DNA of 64,000 bases from positions 81,476 through 145,475 of the forward strand of contig NZ_AUDN01000021.1 in assembly GCF_000425485.1 (NCBI RefSeq), given 5' to 3'. The stretch is from Flavobacterium tegetincola DSM 22377 (GTDB lineage: Bacteria; Bacteroidota; Bacteroidia; Flavobacteriales; Flavobacteriaceae). The position numbers and the translations under genes were made by a program. The stretch's first letter is position 1. The number at the start of each line of letters is the position of its first letter. The notes beneath the pieces were generated by a model. The model saw only the letters and a list, made by a program, of their open reading frames with translations. It made no database searches and had not been told where the DNA came from. Of the stretch, positions 44,414 through 54,163 are shown in pieces.

Positions 44414-45400
44414 CTACTTCAGCAGAATCTCCTTGGCCTCTGAATTGGTCATTTGTTCTACAACTGGCAAAACATCCTGAATAAAACGCGTCATGTGTGG
44501 AACATCCATTTGAGCAAATTCGTCTTTTACGTGATGATAATAGTCAAAGTTTTTAAAATCAAAAGTCGACACGGTTTGGCACGGCACGTTAAACTCTTTA
44601 AAAAACGGAAAGTTATCCGAACGCATGAACAGTTGGTATTGAAATTCCATTGGTAAATAACCCACTAATTTTTTTCCCGCATATTCATTGATCTTCGCAG
44701 CCATATTGGATTTACTGAAACCAGTAATATAAGCAGAATAGTCTGCTTCCATAGGAACGCCAATCATTTCAAAGTTCAACATGCTGTATAAATTAATAGT
44801 GCTCTTTTTCAATTTAGCCGAAAGGTGGAATGATCCCAATAAACCTGTTTCTTCAGCGGCAAAGAATGCAATTATAATGCTCCGTTTGTTTGTTTTATTT
44901 GCTCCATAATACTTCGCTAATTCCGCAACAGCAGTTACGCCAGAAGCATCGTCATTTGCACCATTATTAATAAAATCACCATCAACTCCTTTTTGTGAAA
45001 CTCCAATATGATCATAATGGGCTCCTAAAATCACATACTCCTTTTTTAAAACGGGATCGTTACCTTCAATTACACCTACAATATTAAATGTAGTGCCTTG
45101 AAAATTAGTTAATGTATCACGATAATTTTTAAAATAGGGCTTAACGTTGTACTGTTTCAATAAATCAGCCAGGTAATCTGCCGCTTTGTTAAGCCCTTCC
45201 GTTCCTGATTCCCTACCTTGCATATCATCTGCAGAAAGTGTTTTCAACGTCTTAGCCACGCTGGACTCTTCCACTTTATACGATACTGTTTTGCTATCAA
45301 TTGCACTATTTACACTTGTGCTACTAGGAGCCGTTTCTGATACGGGAGTAGATTTACAACCTAAAAAAACAACAACGAATAAAAAATAAATATACCTCAT
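44414..45400 (-). CDS. M28-family metallopeptidase, lipoprotein
   Basis: A zinc aminopeptidase-like enzyme of 328 residues from ATG 45400. The N-terminus MRYIYFLFVVVFLGC is a lipoprotein signal with lipobox Cys15. Metal and catalytic residues appear in order: GAHYDHIG (His), NNGANDDASG (bridging Asp), AAEETGLLGS (Glu-Glu), the FEMIG segment and the final YYHHVKDEF histidine. The frame continues ten codons upstream, but that part is not a signal sequence. It probably sits on the periplasmic side or surface and trims peptides. Confidence 0.88.
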   Translation of the reverse strand: MRYIYFLFVVVFLGCKSTPVSETAPSSTSVNSAIDSKTVSYKVEESSVAKTLKTLSADDMQGRESGTEGLNKAADYLADLLKQYNVKPYFKNYRDTLTNFQGTTFNIVGVIEGNDPVLKKEYVILGAHYDHIGVSQKGVDGDFINNGANDDASGVTAVAELAKYYGANKTNKRSIIIAFFAAEETGLLGSFHLSAKLKKSTINLYSMLNFEMIGVPMEADYSAYITGFSKSNMAAKINEYAGKKLVGYLPMEFQYQLFMRSDNFPFFKEFNVPCQTVSTFDFKNFDYYHHVKDEFAQMDVPHMTRFIQDVLPVVEQMTNSEAKEILLK

Positions 45401-45429
45401 AATTAGAAATTTGATTGCTAAAATAAACA

Positions 45430-45466
45430 AAAATCCCGTCTCGTGGTATAAACGAGACGGGATTTA
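45430..45466 (-). terminator. Terminator after the pyruvate dehydrogenase genes
   Basis: A perfect 14-bp stem AAATCCCGTCTCGT/ACGAGACGGGATTT with loop GGTATAA has T residues following on the minus strand, about 25 bases after the E2 stop codon. Confidence 0.9.
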
Positions 45467-45489
45467 TATAGTAAAAATCAGCGGAGTGC

Positions 45490-47166
45490 TTATGCAAGCA
45501 TTGTAACTGGATTTTCCATGTATTGTTTTAGTGTTTGTAAGAACTGAGCTCCTGTAGCACCATCAACTGTTCTGTGGTCGCATGCCAACGTTAGCATCAT
45601 TGTATTTCCTACAACAATTTGTCCATTTTTAACAATCGGTTTTTCTACAATCGCTCCAACAGATAAAATTGCTGAATTCGGTTGGTTGATAATCGAAGTA
45701 AATTCGGTAATTCCAAACATACCCAAATTAGAAACTGTAAATGTACTTCCTTCCATTTCGGCAGGTTGTAGTTTTTTATTTTTAGCTCTTCCAGCCAAAT
45801 CTTTTACACTTCCACCAATTTGAGTCAATGACATCAAATCAGTAAATTTAAGTACAGGCACTACCAATCCGTCTTCCACAGCTACCGCAACACCAATATT
45901 CACGTGGTGATTGATGATAGTTGCTTCGTCTTTCCATTGCGAATTTACTTTTGGATGTTTTTTCAACGCCATTGCCGAAGCTTTAATCACTAAATCATTA
46001 AACGATACTTTAGTATCAGGCAATGCATTAATTACGCTTCTTGACTGCATTGCATCATCCATAGTTACTTCAATTTTCAAGTAATAATGAGGTGCTGTAA
46101 ATTTTGATTCAGACAGACGTTTTGCGATTATCTTACGCATTTGCGAGTTCTTAACTTCCTCTATCGCTACTTCTCCTGCAGGAACTACCATTTTTGGAGT
46201 TGCTGCTTGAGGTTGCGACTGAGCTGGAGCTGAAGCCGCACTAGATTCTGAAGCAGTTGCTGCTTTTTCCTCTTTTTTAGCTGGAGCAAATTGTTCTACA
46301 TCGCTTTTTACGATACGCCCATTTTCCCCTGAACCTTTAACGTCATTTAAATTAATACCTTTTTCCTCAGCAATTTTTTTAGCCAAAGGAGAAGCAAAAA
46401 TTCGACCTGAAGTATTATTTGAAGCAACCGGAGTTGCACCTGCAGTTTCTTTATTTTCAGAAATTTCTTCTTTTGAATCTTCTTCCTTAGTATCCGCTGA
46501 CTTTGAACCTTCGTTAGAAAAATTTCCAGTTACACTGGAAACGTCCGTTCCTTCAGGTCCGATGATTGCTAAAAGACTATCCACAGGAGCAGTTTCTCCT
46601 TCTTGAATACCAATGTGCAATAATGTTCCTGCATTGAAAGACTCAAATTCCATCGTTGCTTTATCTGTCTCAATTTCAGCTAAAATATCACCTTCGCTGA
46701 TTTTGTCGCCTACTTTTTTCAACCAAGTTGCCACAGTTCCGTCTGTCATTGTATCACTCAAACGAGGCATTGTTACTACAACAACCCCTTTTGGTAATTC
46801 AGATGATTTAGCTTCAGTAGATTTTACCTCCGATTTTGCATCTTCAGTTTTAACTTCTGACTCCTTAGTATCATCTGCTTTATCTTGAGACTCGGATTTT
46901 CCTTTGATTAATTCCGAAACATCTTCGCCTTCTTTTCCAATAATTGCTAAAAGAGCATCCACGGGAGCGGTATCTCCTTCTGGAATTCCAATGTACAATA
47001 AAGTTCCTGAATTGAATGACTCAAATTCCATGGTTGCTTTATCGGTTTCAATTTCGGCTAAAATATCTCCTTCGCTAATTTTATCGCCCACTTTTTTAAG
47101 CCAAGTAGCCACAGTTCCTTCTGTCATTGTATCGCTTAAGCGAGGCATTGTTATTACTGTTGCCAT
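45490..47166 (-). CDS. Pyruvate dehydrogenase E2, dihydrolipoamide acetyltransferase
   Basis: The 558-residue core of the pyruvate dehydrogenase complex, transferring acetyl groups to CoA. It has two N-terminal lipoyl domains (about 1-80 and 128-207) with modified lysines Lys43 and Lys169 in ETDKATMEF. An acidic Ser/Lys/Glu-rich linker leads to a peripheral-subunit-binding domain (FASPLAKKIAEEKGIN). The C-terminal catalytic domain ends with DHRTVDGATGAQFL, containing the active His and Asp. The two lipoyl domains are almost identical. It follows E1-alpha by five bases. Confidence 0.96.
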   Translation of the reverse strand: MATVITMPRLSDTMTEGTVATWLKKVGDKISEGDILAEIETDKATMEFESFNSGTLLYIGIPEGDTAPVDALLAIIGKEGEDVSELIKGKSESQDKADDTKESEVKTEDAKSEVKSTEAKSSELPKGVVVVTMPRLSDTMTDGTVATWLKKVGDKISEGDILAEIETDKATMEFESFNAGTLLHIGIQEGETAPVDSLLAIIGPEGTDVSSVTGNFSNEGSKSADTKEEDSKEEISENKETAGATPVASNNTSGRIFASPLAKKIAEEKGINLNDVKGSGENGRIVKSDVEQFAPAKKEEKAATASESSAASAPAQSQPQAATPKMVVPAGEVAIEEVKNSQMRKIIAKRLSESKFTAPHYYLKIEVTMDDAMQSRSVINALPDTKVSFNDLVIKASAMALKKHPKVNSQWKDEATIINHHVNIGVAVAVEDGLVVPVLKFTDLMSLTQIGGSVKDLAGRAKNKKLQPAEMEGSTFTVSNLGMFGITEFTSIINQPNSAILSVGAIVEKPIVKNGQIVVGNTMMLTLACDHRTVDGATGAQFLQTLKQYMENPVTMLA

Positions 47167-47171
47167 ATTGA

Positions 47172-48170
47172 TTATAATTTATGAGGGATGAAAGGATAAT
47201 CTTTTTGTTCGTAAACCACATCATACAATTGACTGGCATCTGGAAAATCAGATTCCTCTGCAAAAGTTACACATTCTTCGACCAATTCTTTTACACGTTC
47301 GTCCATCGCTTCAATTTCCGCTTCAGTTGCGTAGTTGTTTTCTTTAATCACGTCTAAAACTTGTGTAATAGGATCGATTTTTTTGTACTCTTCTACTTCA
47401 TCTTTCGTACGGTATAGTTGCGCATCAGACATCGAGTGTCCTCTGTAACGGTATGTTTTCATTTCTAAAAATGTAGGTCCGTCGCCTCTACGTGCTCTGT
47501 CAATAGCTTCAGACATTGCTTCGGCTACTTTTACAGGATTCATTCCGTCTACTGGTCCACAAGGCATTTCATATCCTAAACCTAGTTTCCAAATATCGGT
47601 ATGGTTAGCAGTTCGTTCTACTGAAGTACCCATTGCATATCCGTTATTTTCAACGATAAAAACAACAGGTAATTTCCACAACATGGCCATATTAAAAGCT
47701 TCATGTAATGAACCTTGACGTGCTGCTCCATCACCAAAATAGGTTAAAGTTACACCGTCTCTTCCAAAATATTTATCTGCAAAGGCCATTCCAGCACCTA
47801 CAGGAATTTGAGCTCCTACGATTCCGTGACCGCCAAAAAACCCTTTTTCTTTAGAAAAAATATGCATAGAACCACCCATTCCTTTGGAAGTTCCTGTCTT
47901 TTTCCCCATCAATTCTGCCATTACGGCTCTTGGATCTACACCCATTCCGATTGGCTGAACGTGGTTTCTATATGCAGTGATCATTTTATCTTTACCCAAT
48001 TCCATAGCATGCAAAGCACCTGCTAAGACTGCTTCTTGACCGTTATATAAGTGAAGAAATCCTCTAACTTTTTGCTGGATGTAAAGTGCAGCCAATTTAT
48101 CCTCAAACTTTCTCCAAAACAGCATGTCTTCATACCATTTTAAATAAACTTCTTTTGTAATTTCTTTCAT
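47172..48170 (-). CDS. pdhA: Pyruvate dehydrogenase E1 component, alpha subunit
   Basis: A 332-residue thiamine-diphosphate subunit that, with a beta subunit, decarboxylates pyruvate. The TPP motif runs from GDGAARQG to VENNGYAMGTS. GGSMHIF, the phosphorylation-loop-like YRYRGHSMSDAQLYRTKDEV and EMKTYRYRG are family marks. The beta-subunit gene is not in this window. It forms a two-gene unit with E2. A -7 element TATTTTTG (48271-48264, minus strand) gives a leader of about 90 bases. Confidence 0.96.
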   Translation of the reverse strand: MKEITKEVYLKWYEDMLFWRKFEDKLAALYIQQKVRGFLHLYNGQEAVLAGALHAMELGKDKMITAYRNHVQPIGMGVDPRAVMAELMGKKTGTSKGMGGSMHIFSKEKGFFGGHGIVGAQIPVGAGMAFADKYFGRDGVTLTYFGDGAARQGSLHEAFNMAMLWKLPVVFIVENNGYAMGTSVERTANHTDIWKLGLGYEMPCGPVDGMNPVKVAEAMSEAIDRARRGDGPTFLEMKTYRYRGHSMSDAQLYRTKDEVEEYKKIDPITQVLDVIKENNYATEAEIEAMDERVKELVEECVTFAEESDFPDASQLYDVVYEQKDYPFIPHKL

Positions 48171-48263
48171 TTGAATTTTACTTTTGCTTATTGTTGACGT
48201 GATTTATCTCAACTACTTCGTTATAGTTTACTCACACTTATATCGTCTTGTAGTAATCGAACG

Positions 48264-48271
48264 CAAAAATA
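48264..48271 (-). promoter_or_regulatory. -7 promoter element of pdhA
   Basis: TATTTTTG on the minus strand matches TAnnTTTG, 93 bases upstream of the pdhA ATG. Confidence 0.45.
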
Positions 48272-48320
48272 AGACATTCCAAGTAAGAAGTAAAATTTAA
48301 TGTAGTCTTTTTGGTTTTAT

Positions 48321-48803
48321 TTACAAGAACTTTTTATCAAACATGAATGGCAACAAGTTTCGCAATGAATCGGACTGATACACTGGACCGCTTTCACCCA
48401 TAAAAAAGATTTCAATAGGTGCTTCCTGCCTGATCTCATATTCCGCAATCGATTGCCTGCATGAACCGCATGGAGGAATGGGCTCTACAACTGGTTTTTC
48501 ATCTGCAGTGGCAGAAATGGCCATTTTTAAAATTTTAGCTTCAGGAAATAAAGCGCCTGCTTGAAAAATAGCAACACGTTCTGCACAAAGTCCTGATGGG
48601 TAAGCTGCATTTTCTTGATTGGAACCCAAAACTACCTCATTATTATCAAGTAAGATAGCACAACCCACGCGGAATTTTGAATAAGGAGCATAAGCCGTTT
48701 TACGAATAGCGATGGCCTTATCCATAAGAATTTGCGCTTCGGAAGGCAATTCAGTTTGGGCATCAAAAACCAAAAAGTTGGTAGTTATAGTAATATTTTT
48801 CAT
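48321..48803 (-). CDS. cdd: Cytidine deaminase
   Basis: A 160-residue zinc enzyme converting cytidine or deoxycytidine to uridine forms in pyrimidine salvage. The catalytic CAERVAIF (Cys, Glu) and PPCGSCRQSI (two Cys) motifs supply the zinc ligands and the proton shuttle. AYAPYSKFRVGCAI is the N-terminal family signature. The first 20 residues are an extra N-terminal strand. It lies after the porV terminator and before pdhA, on the same strand. Confidence 0.95.
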   Translation of the reverse strand: MKNITITTNFLVFDAQTELPSEAQILMDKAIAIRKTAYAPYSKFRVGCAILLDNNEVVLGSNQENAAYPSGLCAERVAIFQAGALFPEAKILKMAISATADEKPVVEPIPPCGSCRQSIAEYEIRQEAPIEIFFMGESGPVYQSDSLRNLLPFMFDKKFL

Positions 48804-48833
48804 AGCAGCTTCTAAATTTAACTGGGGAATTTA

Positions 48834-48872
48834 TTGGAAAAAAAATCCAAATTCAATCAAGAATTTGGATTT
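48834..48872 (-). terminator. Terminator of the porU-porV unit
   Basis: AAATCCAAATTC-AATCAA-GAATTTGGATTT is a perfect stem with a run of eight T on the minus strand, 22 bases after the porV stop. Confidence 0.9.
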
Positions 48873-48893
48873 AAAATGAGTTATAGAAAACGA

Positions 48894-50069
48894 TTAATAC
48901 TCGTCGTATTTGTCGCCAAAATTAAATGATAATGAAAAACGTAGTGTGTTTTCTAACGGACTTCTAACTTTTGAAGCAGAGAACAAATAGGACACATCAA
49001 TTTTAACCACATTGTATTTAAATCCCGCTCCTAAAGAAAAGAACTGTCGCGCCCCTTTTTCTGGGTTTTCATGGAAATATCCTGCACGAAGTGCAAAGGA
49101 ATCTTGGTATAAATACTCTGTTCCAACTGAGTAGGTCAACTCTTGTAATTCCTCTGAAAAACCTCCTGGTGCATCGCCAAATGATTTAAAAATTCCTGGA
49201 GCCCATCCAATTCTTCTGTAATCGTCATTTGCTTGCGTTCGTTCTTCAGAAGTAATTACACCATCGCCATCAAGATCTGGATTTTGAGGTGTAGGAACTA
49301 ATAATTTAGTTACCTCTAAATTCAAAGATACTTTATTATAATCATCAAGTATGAAGTCAAATCCTGTACCAACTCTTAAATTAGCTGGAATAAAATTAGT
49401 ACTCAAATCATCATTATCATAACTGATCTTTGGACCCACATTTTGAATATTAAAACCCGCTCTCCAACGTCCGTTGAAATTATCGTATGCTATTTCTTCT
49501 GATTGGTAGAAACCCGCTAAATCTACAGCAAAAGTACTGGCTGGTTTTGCATCTCCCACATCGCTCGCAATTTGCAACGACGAACGAATGTACCTTCCGG
49601 CAACTGCCATCGAGAAGCGATCGCTTAATTTTAGCGCGTAAGATCCGTCTAAAGCAAATTCATTAGGATTAACTGTATTTACTACTTCATCAGGATCATC
49701 CGTTTGACGTAAGTCTATGTTTCCTAATCCAAAAAATCGGATACTTCCGGCAAAAGCACTTCGTTCATTAATTCTATTGAAATACGTAGCCTGACCCAGT
49801 GAAATATCATTGACCAAATTAATTAAATACGGCGTATAACTAACCGAAAAACCTTGCTTGTCTAACGAAAACGCGTATTTAGCGGGGTTATACTGTTGTG
49901 AGTAAGCATCTGTGGAAGTGGCCACACCTTGATCTGCCATACCTGCCGATCTTGCATCTGCTGCAATCAATAGGAAAGGAACTCCTACACCTACTACCTT
50001 ACTGTATTCTTGAGACCAAGATTGCTGTATAAAAAACAAACTAATGACTACTATTAAACTTTTATTCAT
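48894..50069 (-). CDS. porV: Type IX secretion outer-membrane protein PorV (LptO)
   Basis: A 391-residue outer-membrane barrel of the FadL-like fold that collects T9SS cargo at the translocon and presents it to PorU. The signal peptide ends after SWSQ (about 19). The N-terminal plug region FLLIAADARSAGMADQGVATSTDAYSQQYNPAKYAF is diagnostic. A calcium-loop-like PDLDGDGVITSEER segment lies near residue 265, and the C-terminus is LRFSLSFNFGDKYDEY. It is 42 bases after porU in the same unit, and a terminator follows. Confidence 0.95.
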   Translation of the reverse strand: MNKSLIVVISLFFIQQSWSQEYSKVVGVGVPFLLIAADARSAGMADQGVATSTDAYSQQYNPAKYAFSLDKQGFSVSYTPYLINLVNDISLGQATYFNRINERSAFAGSIRFFGLGNIDLRQTDDPDEVVNTVNPNEFALDGSYALKLSDRFSMAVAGRYIRSSLQIASDVGDAKPASTFAVDLAGFYQSEEIAYDNFNGRWRAGFNIQNVGPKISYDNDDLSTNFIPANLRVGTGFDFILDDYNKVSLNLEVTKLLVPTPQNPDLDGDGVITSEERTQANDDYRRIGWAPGIFKSFGDAPGGFSEELQELTYSVGTEYLYQDSFALRAGYFHENPEKGARQFFSLGAGFKYNVVKIDVSYLFSASKVRSPLENTLRFSLSFNFGDKYDEY

Positions 50070-50111
50070 GCTGCATTTTTAAAAAAATAATTAAACAAAT
50101 ATAATATATTA

Positions 50112-53100
50112 TTAAAGTATAACAAGTTTCTCGAACTTTTCTGTCTTTTTATTTGTCAACGTAGACTTAACGGTCAACTTATAAACGTAAACTCCTTTTC
50201 CAATTTTGTCTCCAAAATCATCTCGACCATCCCATGTAATTTCTCTGGACAAAAACCCTTCGGTAGTAATGAGTTGATTTTTAGTCCAAACTACTTTGCC
50301 CGTTACCGTCATTACTTGCACTTGAACTTCTAACGGCTCAAAAGGTCTATTGTGCGTGAACCAAAATTGAGTATAACTCACAAAAGGGTTTGGATAATTC
50401 AACACGTTTGTCAAAGTTAAGGATTCATCTCCCACCACTAGAAACTGAATTTCTGTTGAAATCGGATTATTATATACGTCCCAAGCTTTAAAAGTTAACG
50501 TATGCAATCCTTTTTCAAGATTTCTAAACGGAAACTTCACACGGCCTCTTTTATAATTATCTAAATCAGTTTCATAATAATCCGTCACTAAATACGGATT
50601 ACTTTCGTCTCCATCCAAAATAGCAATCATGTCGTGACCAATTCCACTTGCCGTATTCATTCCATTTTCGTCTTCCAAAATAGCCAATAAAATAGGCGAC
50701 TCATTTGTAATACCACCAGAAACAAACGATTCATCGTTCATGTACAACTTAACGGTTGGCGGCGTTGTATCTGCCACGGCATTTTCATTAATTCCACCTA
50801 CCTTTATATCGGTATTGATTCCCGTTTGATCCAAAAGTGCATTCGTCTTTTTGGCATAAAAACTCATTCGTCCATTTCCAAGAGGCACGCGGATATCACG
50901 CGGCACGACAAAATTAAATTCGAAATTACCATTTGTCACGTTTGCATTTCCTCTAAAAATGGTTTCTCCTAATGAAACAAAAGGCATTGTTTGAGCGGTT
51001 GTAAATGGATTGTCATTAACCATAGCCTCTACTCCATCGTTTCTCAAGGTATTTCTAGAAATATTTTTATCAAAAACCGTCACAGCCAAGGCACCATTAT
51101 AACCGTTAAGCGGAATGTTATTTTGATCTACCACTTGTCCCGTCACTTTCATCACTCCTAAAGATTTAAAATCATCAAAAGCTCCAGTAATTGGCATGTC
51201 GTTCACTTTTGTCAAAATAACTTTCGGCTTTGCAATTGCTAGAAACAATGCCGGATCTCCAATATAAACTACGACATTACTGTTCATTTGGTTTTTTGCC
51301 AATCGTAAAGCTTCCGCTATTGACACATAAGCACTTCCATCGTAAGAAAACAAATATTTTGCTAAAACAGGATTAAACACTTGCGCTTCACCTTGACCAA
51401 TGGACCTAACCGTAGTAATCATTGAAATAGCTCCACCTTGCGGATTGAGGTAAGTAATTTCGCCACCCGTCTGTTTGTACGGATTGTCAAAACGGGAAAA
51501 GTCGCACGTTATTGTTATAAATAAAGGATACTTATATTGATTTCTCAAATTTTCTCCATCTGCTTTTTCCCAAATTCGTTCGTCTGCCAGACCGTCTTCG
51601 CCACCGTGTCCTAGATAATTAAAAACGAGAGCTCCTTTTTCAAAAGCATCAAACATATCCGTTCTCGCTTTTGGATATCGTGCGCCACCTCCAGCAACTT
51701 CTTGTATGTAAGAATCTAAAAGAATTTTGTTGACATTCAAAAATGGCTTCTGTGTGCCAATTTCATCTCCCAGTTTATTTTGAAAATACTGCAACTGCTT
51801 GTCGCCATCTTTTTCCGCACTTGGATCATCACCGATGAAAATCAAATTATTTCGCCAACTTCCGTAGGATTTTAAATCGTGGTAATCAATAATTTTATTG
51901 ACCATATCATCTGCTTCTTTAGCATCAGATGCAATGATTCTACCTACAGCAATGTCCAGTCCGCTTCCATTTGAATTGACACCTTCATTAAGATCCATCA
52001 GTCCGAAAAAATCGTCCGAACAGAAAGAAGCAGGTCCAGCACTTCTACTTTCCAAAGCTTGAAAAATGGGTACTACATTGGTATTATTAGGAATTCTATC
52101 TTTAAAATCAAAGGACGCTGCACCAAAGAGATTGAGGTACTTTACTCGGTTTTCGGGTATAGAGGCATTTTGATACACGTACTTTACAAAATTCCGAATA
52201 GCGCCAATATCTTGTTTGCCCGAACAAAATTCAGTATAAATATTTTCCAAATGAACCACCTTTACGTTCATTCCAGAATTAGAACGGTGGAACGCTGCCA
52301 ACTTTTCTGCAGCACTATTTAAAAATTTAGGGGTAACAATTAAATAATCAATATCTTGAAATTGACCTTGCGCATTTTTAAAAATCGTGCCTTTTATATT
52401 TTGGTTTACAACTTTTGCATTTGAATCCCTCTTTGGAGTAAAATAATCCTGAGAATCCACGGCAATGTATTTTCGAACCTCTCCCAATTCAGCTGTAAAT
52501 GAAAAATTACTTGCGTTATCATTGGTTACTTTTCTTACATTATATATATCTGTAATATCCCAAACTTGGGCAATTGATGCTGAAGTTGAAAATTGGTAAG
52601 TTCCAAAACCAATTATTGTTGCCGCATCATTGTACTGAAAACGATATTGCTTTCCAAAACCTGACAAATTCGCCTTCCCTTTTATGGTTATAAAGTCCAA
52701 ATATGCTTTAGCGCTAGGAACTCCGCTGTTATTATAATTGAGCTTAACCGCAATATTTGCTGCAGCAGGAGCTGAAAAATTCTTACTATCCAATGCAAAA
52801 CCTTCATCAGCTGCAGTTCCTAATCCCGCAAAATTCAGCATTCCAGAATCTGCGGCATTGATTTTAACACTCATCGAAGAATTACTTAGCGAAGCTGCAG
52901 CCGCAATTACTTGAATTTCTAACGGAGCCGTTGTGCTGAAATTAGGCATACTAAAGTTAAAAGTCTGCTCATTGTTAAAATTAAAAGCATCGCCGAACCA
53001 TCTTCTGCCCAAACGCACAATGTTGGTCAAATCTCTTTCGTAAAAGTCAAACGAATCATAGGTAGTAATCGTTGTTGAACTTGAAATAATATCAGGCATC

Positions 53101-53951
53101 ACTTCCATTCTTTTTCCCAATCCACCTTGAGCGGTAATGTAATAATAGGATTTAGTATCGTATAAGTTTAAGTGTGTAAAATTTTCCTCACTCCAGTTGT
53201 CCATTCCTTCGGCGTAAAATAAAATATAATCTGCATCATCAAAACTACCATCTTCTTCTCCTATAATTTGAATAGCATTTTCTTCTAAATCTGCAGGATA
53301 ATCCACCGCATTACTCAAAGGAATCATCCTTCCTCCATTACCATATATCTTAATGCTTCGCGGATTTACGCTATTTACATTAAAACCTATTTGCTGCAAA
53401 AATGATTTTGATATTTTATAAGCGCCTGATTTTTCGACATAGAAGCGATACCAATCGCCATTTGACAGCACTGAATTAGAAATTCCGGTGAAACCTCCTC
53501 TTCCAGCCAAATTTGGTAAATTCCCTCCTTCTAAATTGTATTCAAAAGACTTTACTCTTTGATAACCCGATGCAGTCTTTAAGATAGGTGCAAAAGAAAT
53601 TTGAGCGAAGGAATCATATCGTGCATTAACATTTGCAACTTTTGACACTAGAGAACTTTGCATTTTAGCAGGATCTACATCACCTAACGAATTGATATTT
53701 TCGTAAACTACATTAAAAATCCGCAAAGAGGATTCATTTATTGGTCCCGAAGTCGGAATATTAACTCGAAATTCAAGCGTCCTATTGACCTCATTAAAGA
53801 AGTAATTTTCTGGATTGAATTGCGGCAAAACATACTTATATTCCCCTACTGCGTAAGTAGAAGACTCTTTCCAATCAATTACAAATGCTCCGTTAACCTG
53901 GGCATTTGCGAAGATTGAAACAAATAGGAGTAAAAAAAAGATTTTTTTCAT
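50112..53951 (-). CDS. porU: Type IX secretion sortase PorU
   Basis: A C25-family (gingipain-like) cysteine peptidase of 1279 residues that cleaves C-terminal signals of T9SS cargo at the cell surface. The signal peptide MKKIFFLLLFVSIFANAQ fits ATG 53951. The catalytic His lies in YLGHGGEDG and the Cys in FITITCDFSRFDNP, near the middle of the protein. Beta domains follow, with a FlgD-like C-terminal segment (WDGRDDFGDKIGKGVYVYKL). The frame is open to 54020, but a -7 element TAAATTTG (53982-53975) lies between the two candidate starts, supporting 53951. It is divergent from gldJ. Confidence 0.95.
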   Translation of the reverse strand: MKKIFFLLLFVSIFANAQVNGAFVIDWKESSTYAVGEYKYVLPQFNPENYFFNEVNRTLEFRVNIPTSGPINESSLRIFNVVYENINSLGDVDPAKMQSSLVSKVANVNARYDSFAQISFAPILKTASGYQRVKSFEYNLEGGNLPNLAGRGGFTGISNSVLSNGDWYRFYVEKSGAYKISKSFLQQIGFNVNSVNPRSIKIYGNGGRMIPLSNAVDYPADLEENAIQIIGEEDGSFDDADYILFYAEGMDNWSEENFTHLNLYDTKSYYYITAQGGLGKRMEVMPDIISSSTTITTYDSFDFYERDLTNIVRLGRRWFGDAFNFNNEQTFNFSMPNFSTTAPLEIQVIAAAASLSNSSMSVKINAADSGMLNFAGLGTAADEGFALDSKNFSAPAAANIAVKLNYNNSGVPSAKAYLDFITIKGKANLSGFGKQYRFQYNDAATIIGFGTYQFSTSASIAQVWDITDIYNVRKVTNDNASNFSFTAELGEVRKYIAVDSQDYFTPKRDSNAKVVNQNIKGTIFKNAQGQFQDIDYLIVTPKFLNSAAEKLAAFHRSNSGMNVKVVHLENIYTEFCSGKQDIGAIRNFVKYVYQNASIPENRVKYLNLFGAASFDFKDRIPNNTNVVPIFQALESRSAGPASFCSDDFFGLMDLNEGVNSNGSGLDIAVGRIIASDAKEADDMVNKIIDYHDLKSYGSWRNNLIFIGDDPSAEKDGDKQLQYFQNKLGDEIGTQKPFLNVNKILLDSYIQEVAGGGARYPKARTDMFDAFEKGALVFNYLGHGGEDGLADERIWEKADGENLRNQYKYPLFITITCDFSRFDNPYKQTGGEITYLNPQGGAISMITTVRSIGQGEAQVFNPVLAKYLFSYDGSAYVSIAEALRLAKNQMNSNVVVYIGDPALFLAIAKPKVILTKVNDMPITGAFDDFKSLGVMKVTGQVVDQNNIPLNGYNGALAVTVFDKNISRNTLRNDGVEAMVNDNPFTTAQTMPFVSLGETIFRGNANVTNGNFEFNFVVPRDIRVPLGNGRMSFYAKKTNALLDQTGINTDIKVGGINENAVADTTPPTVKLYMNDESFVSGGITNESPILLAILEDENGMNTASGIGHDMIAILDGDESNPYLVTDYYETDLDNYKRGRVKFPFRNLEKGLHTLTFKAWDVYNNPISTEIQFLVVGDESLTLTNVLNYPNPFVSYTQFWFTHNRPFEPLEVQVQVMTVTGKVVWTKNQLITTEGFLSREITWDGRDDFGDKIGKGVYVYKLTVKSTLTNKKTEKFEKLVIL

Positions 53952-53974
53952 TGTATTTAAAAACGCTACGGGTA

Positions 53975-53982
53975 CAAATTTA
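53975..53982 (-). promoter_or_regulatory. -7 promoter element of porU-porV
   Basis: TAAATTTG on the minus strand matches TAnnTTTG exactly, 23 bases upstream of ATG 53951. It helps fix the porU start. Confidence 0.6.
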
Positions 53983-54105
53983 TTATAGAATCGTAAAATT
54001 AATTGTTTTAGATTGTCCAAATGAATAATATTTCAATTAATTTTACGTTCTAATTCTAAACAGAAAACATTTAAATGGTTTTTTGTTATTATTTATAAAA
54101 AGTTG

Positions 54106-54134
54106 TTGCAAATTAAATGACAATTGTTATATTG
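54106..54134 (+). promoter_or_regulatory. Promoter of gldJ
   Basis: TTG at 54106-54108, a 19-base gap, and TATATTG at 54128-54134 (one base short of TAnnTTTG). The gldJ ATG is 29 bases further on. Confidence 0.5.
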
Positions 54135-54163
54135 CGCCACGAAATTTATTACCTACTCAAAGT

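Noticed and set aside
53952..54020. N-terminal extension of porU
   Set aside because: The promoter element lies inside it, and a proper signal peptide begins at ATG 53951.
54083..54163. N-terminal extension of gldJ
   Set aside because: It lies across the promoter, and the lipoprotein signal begins at ATG 54164.
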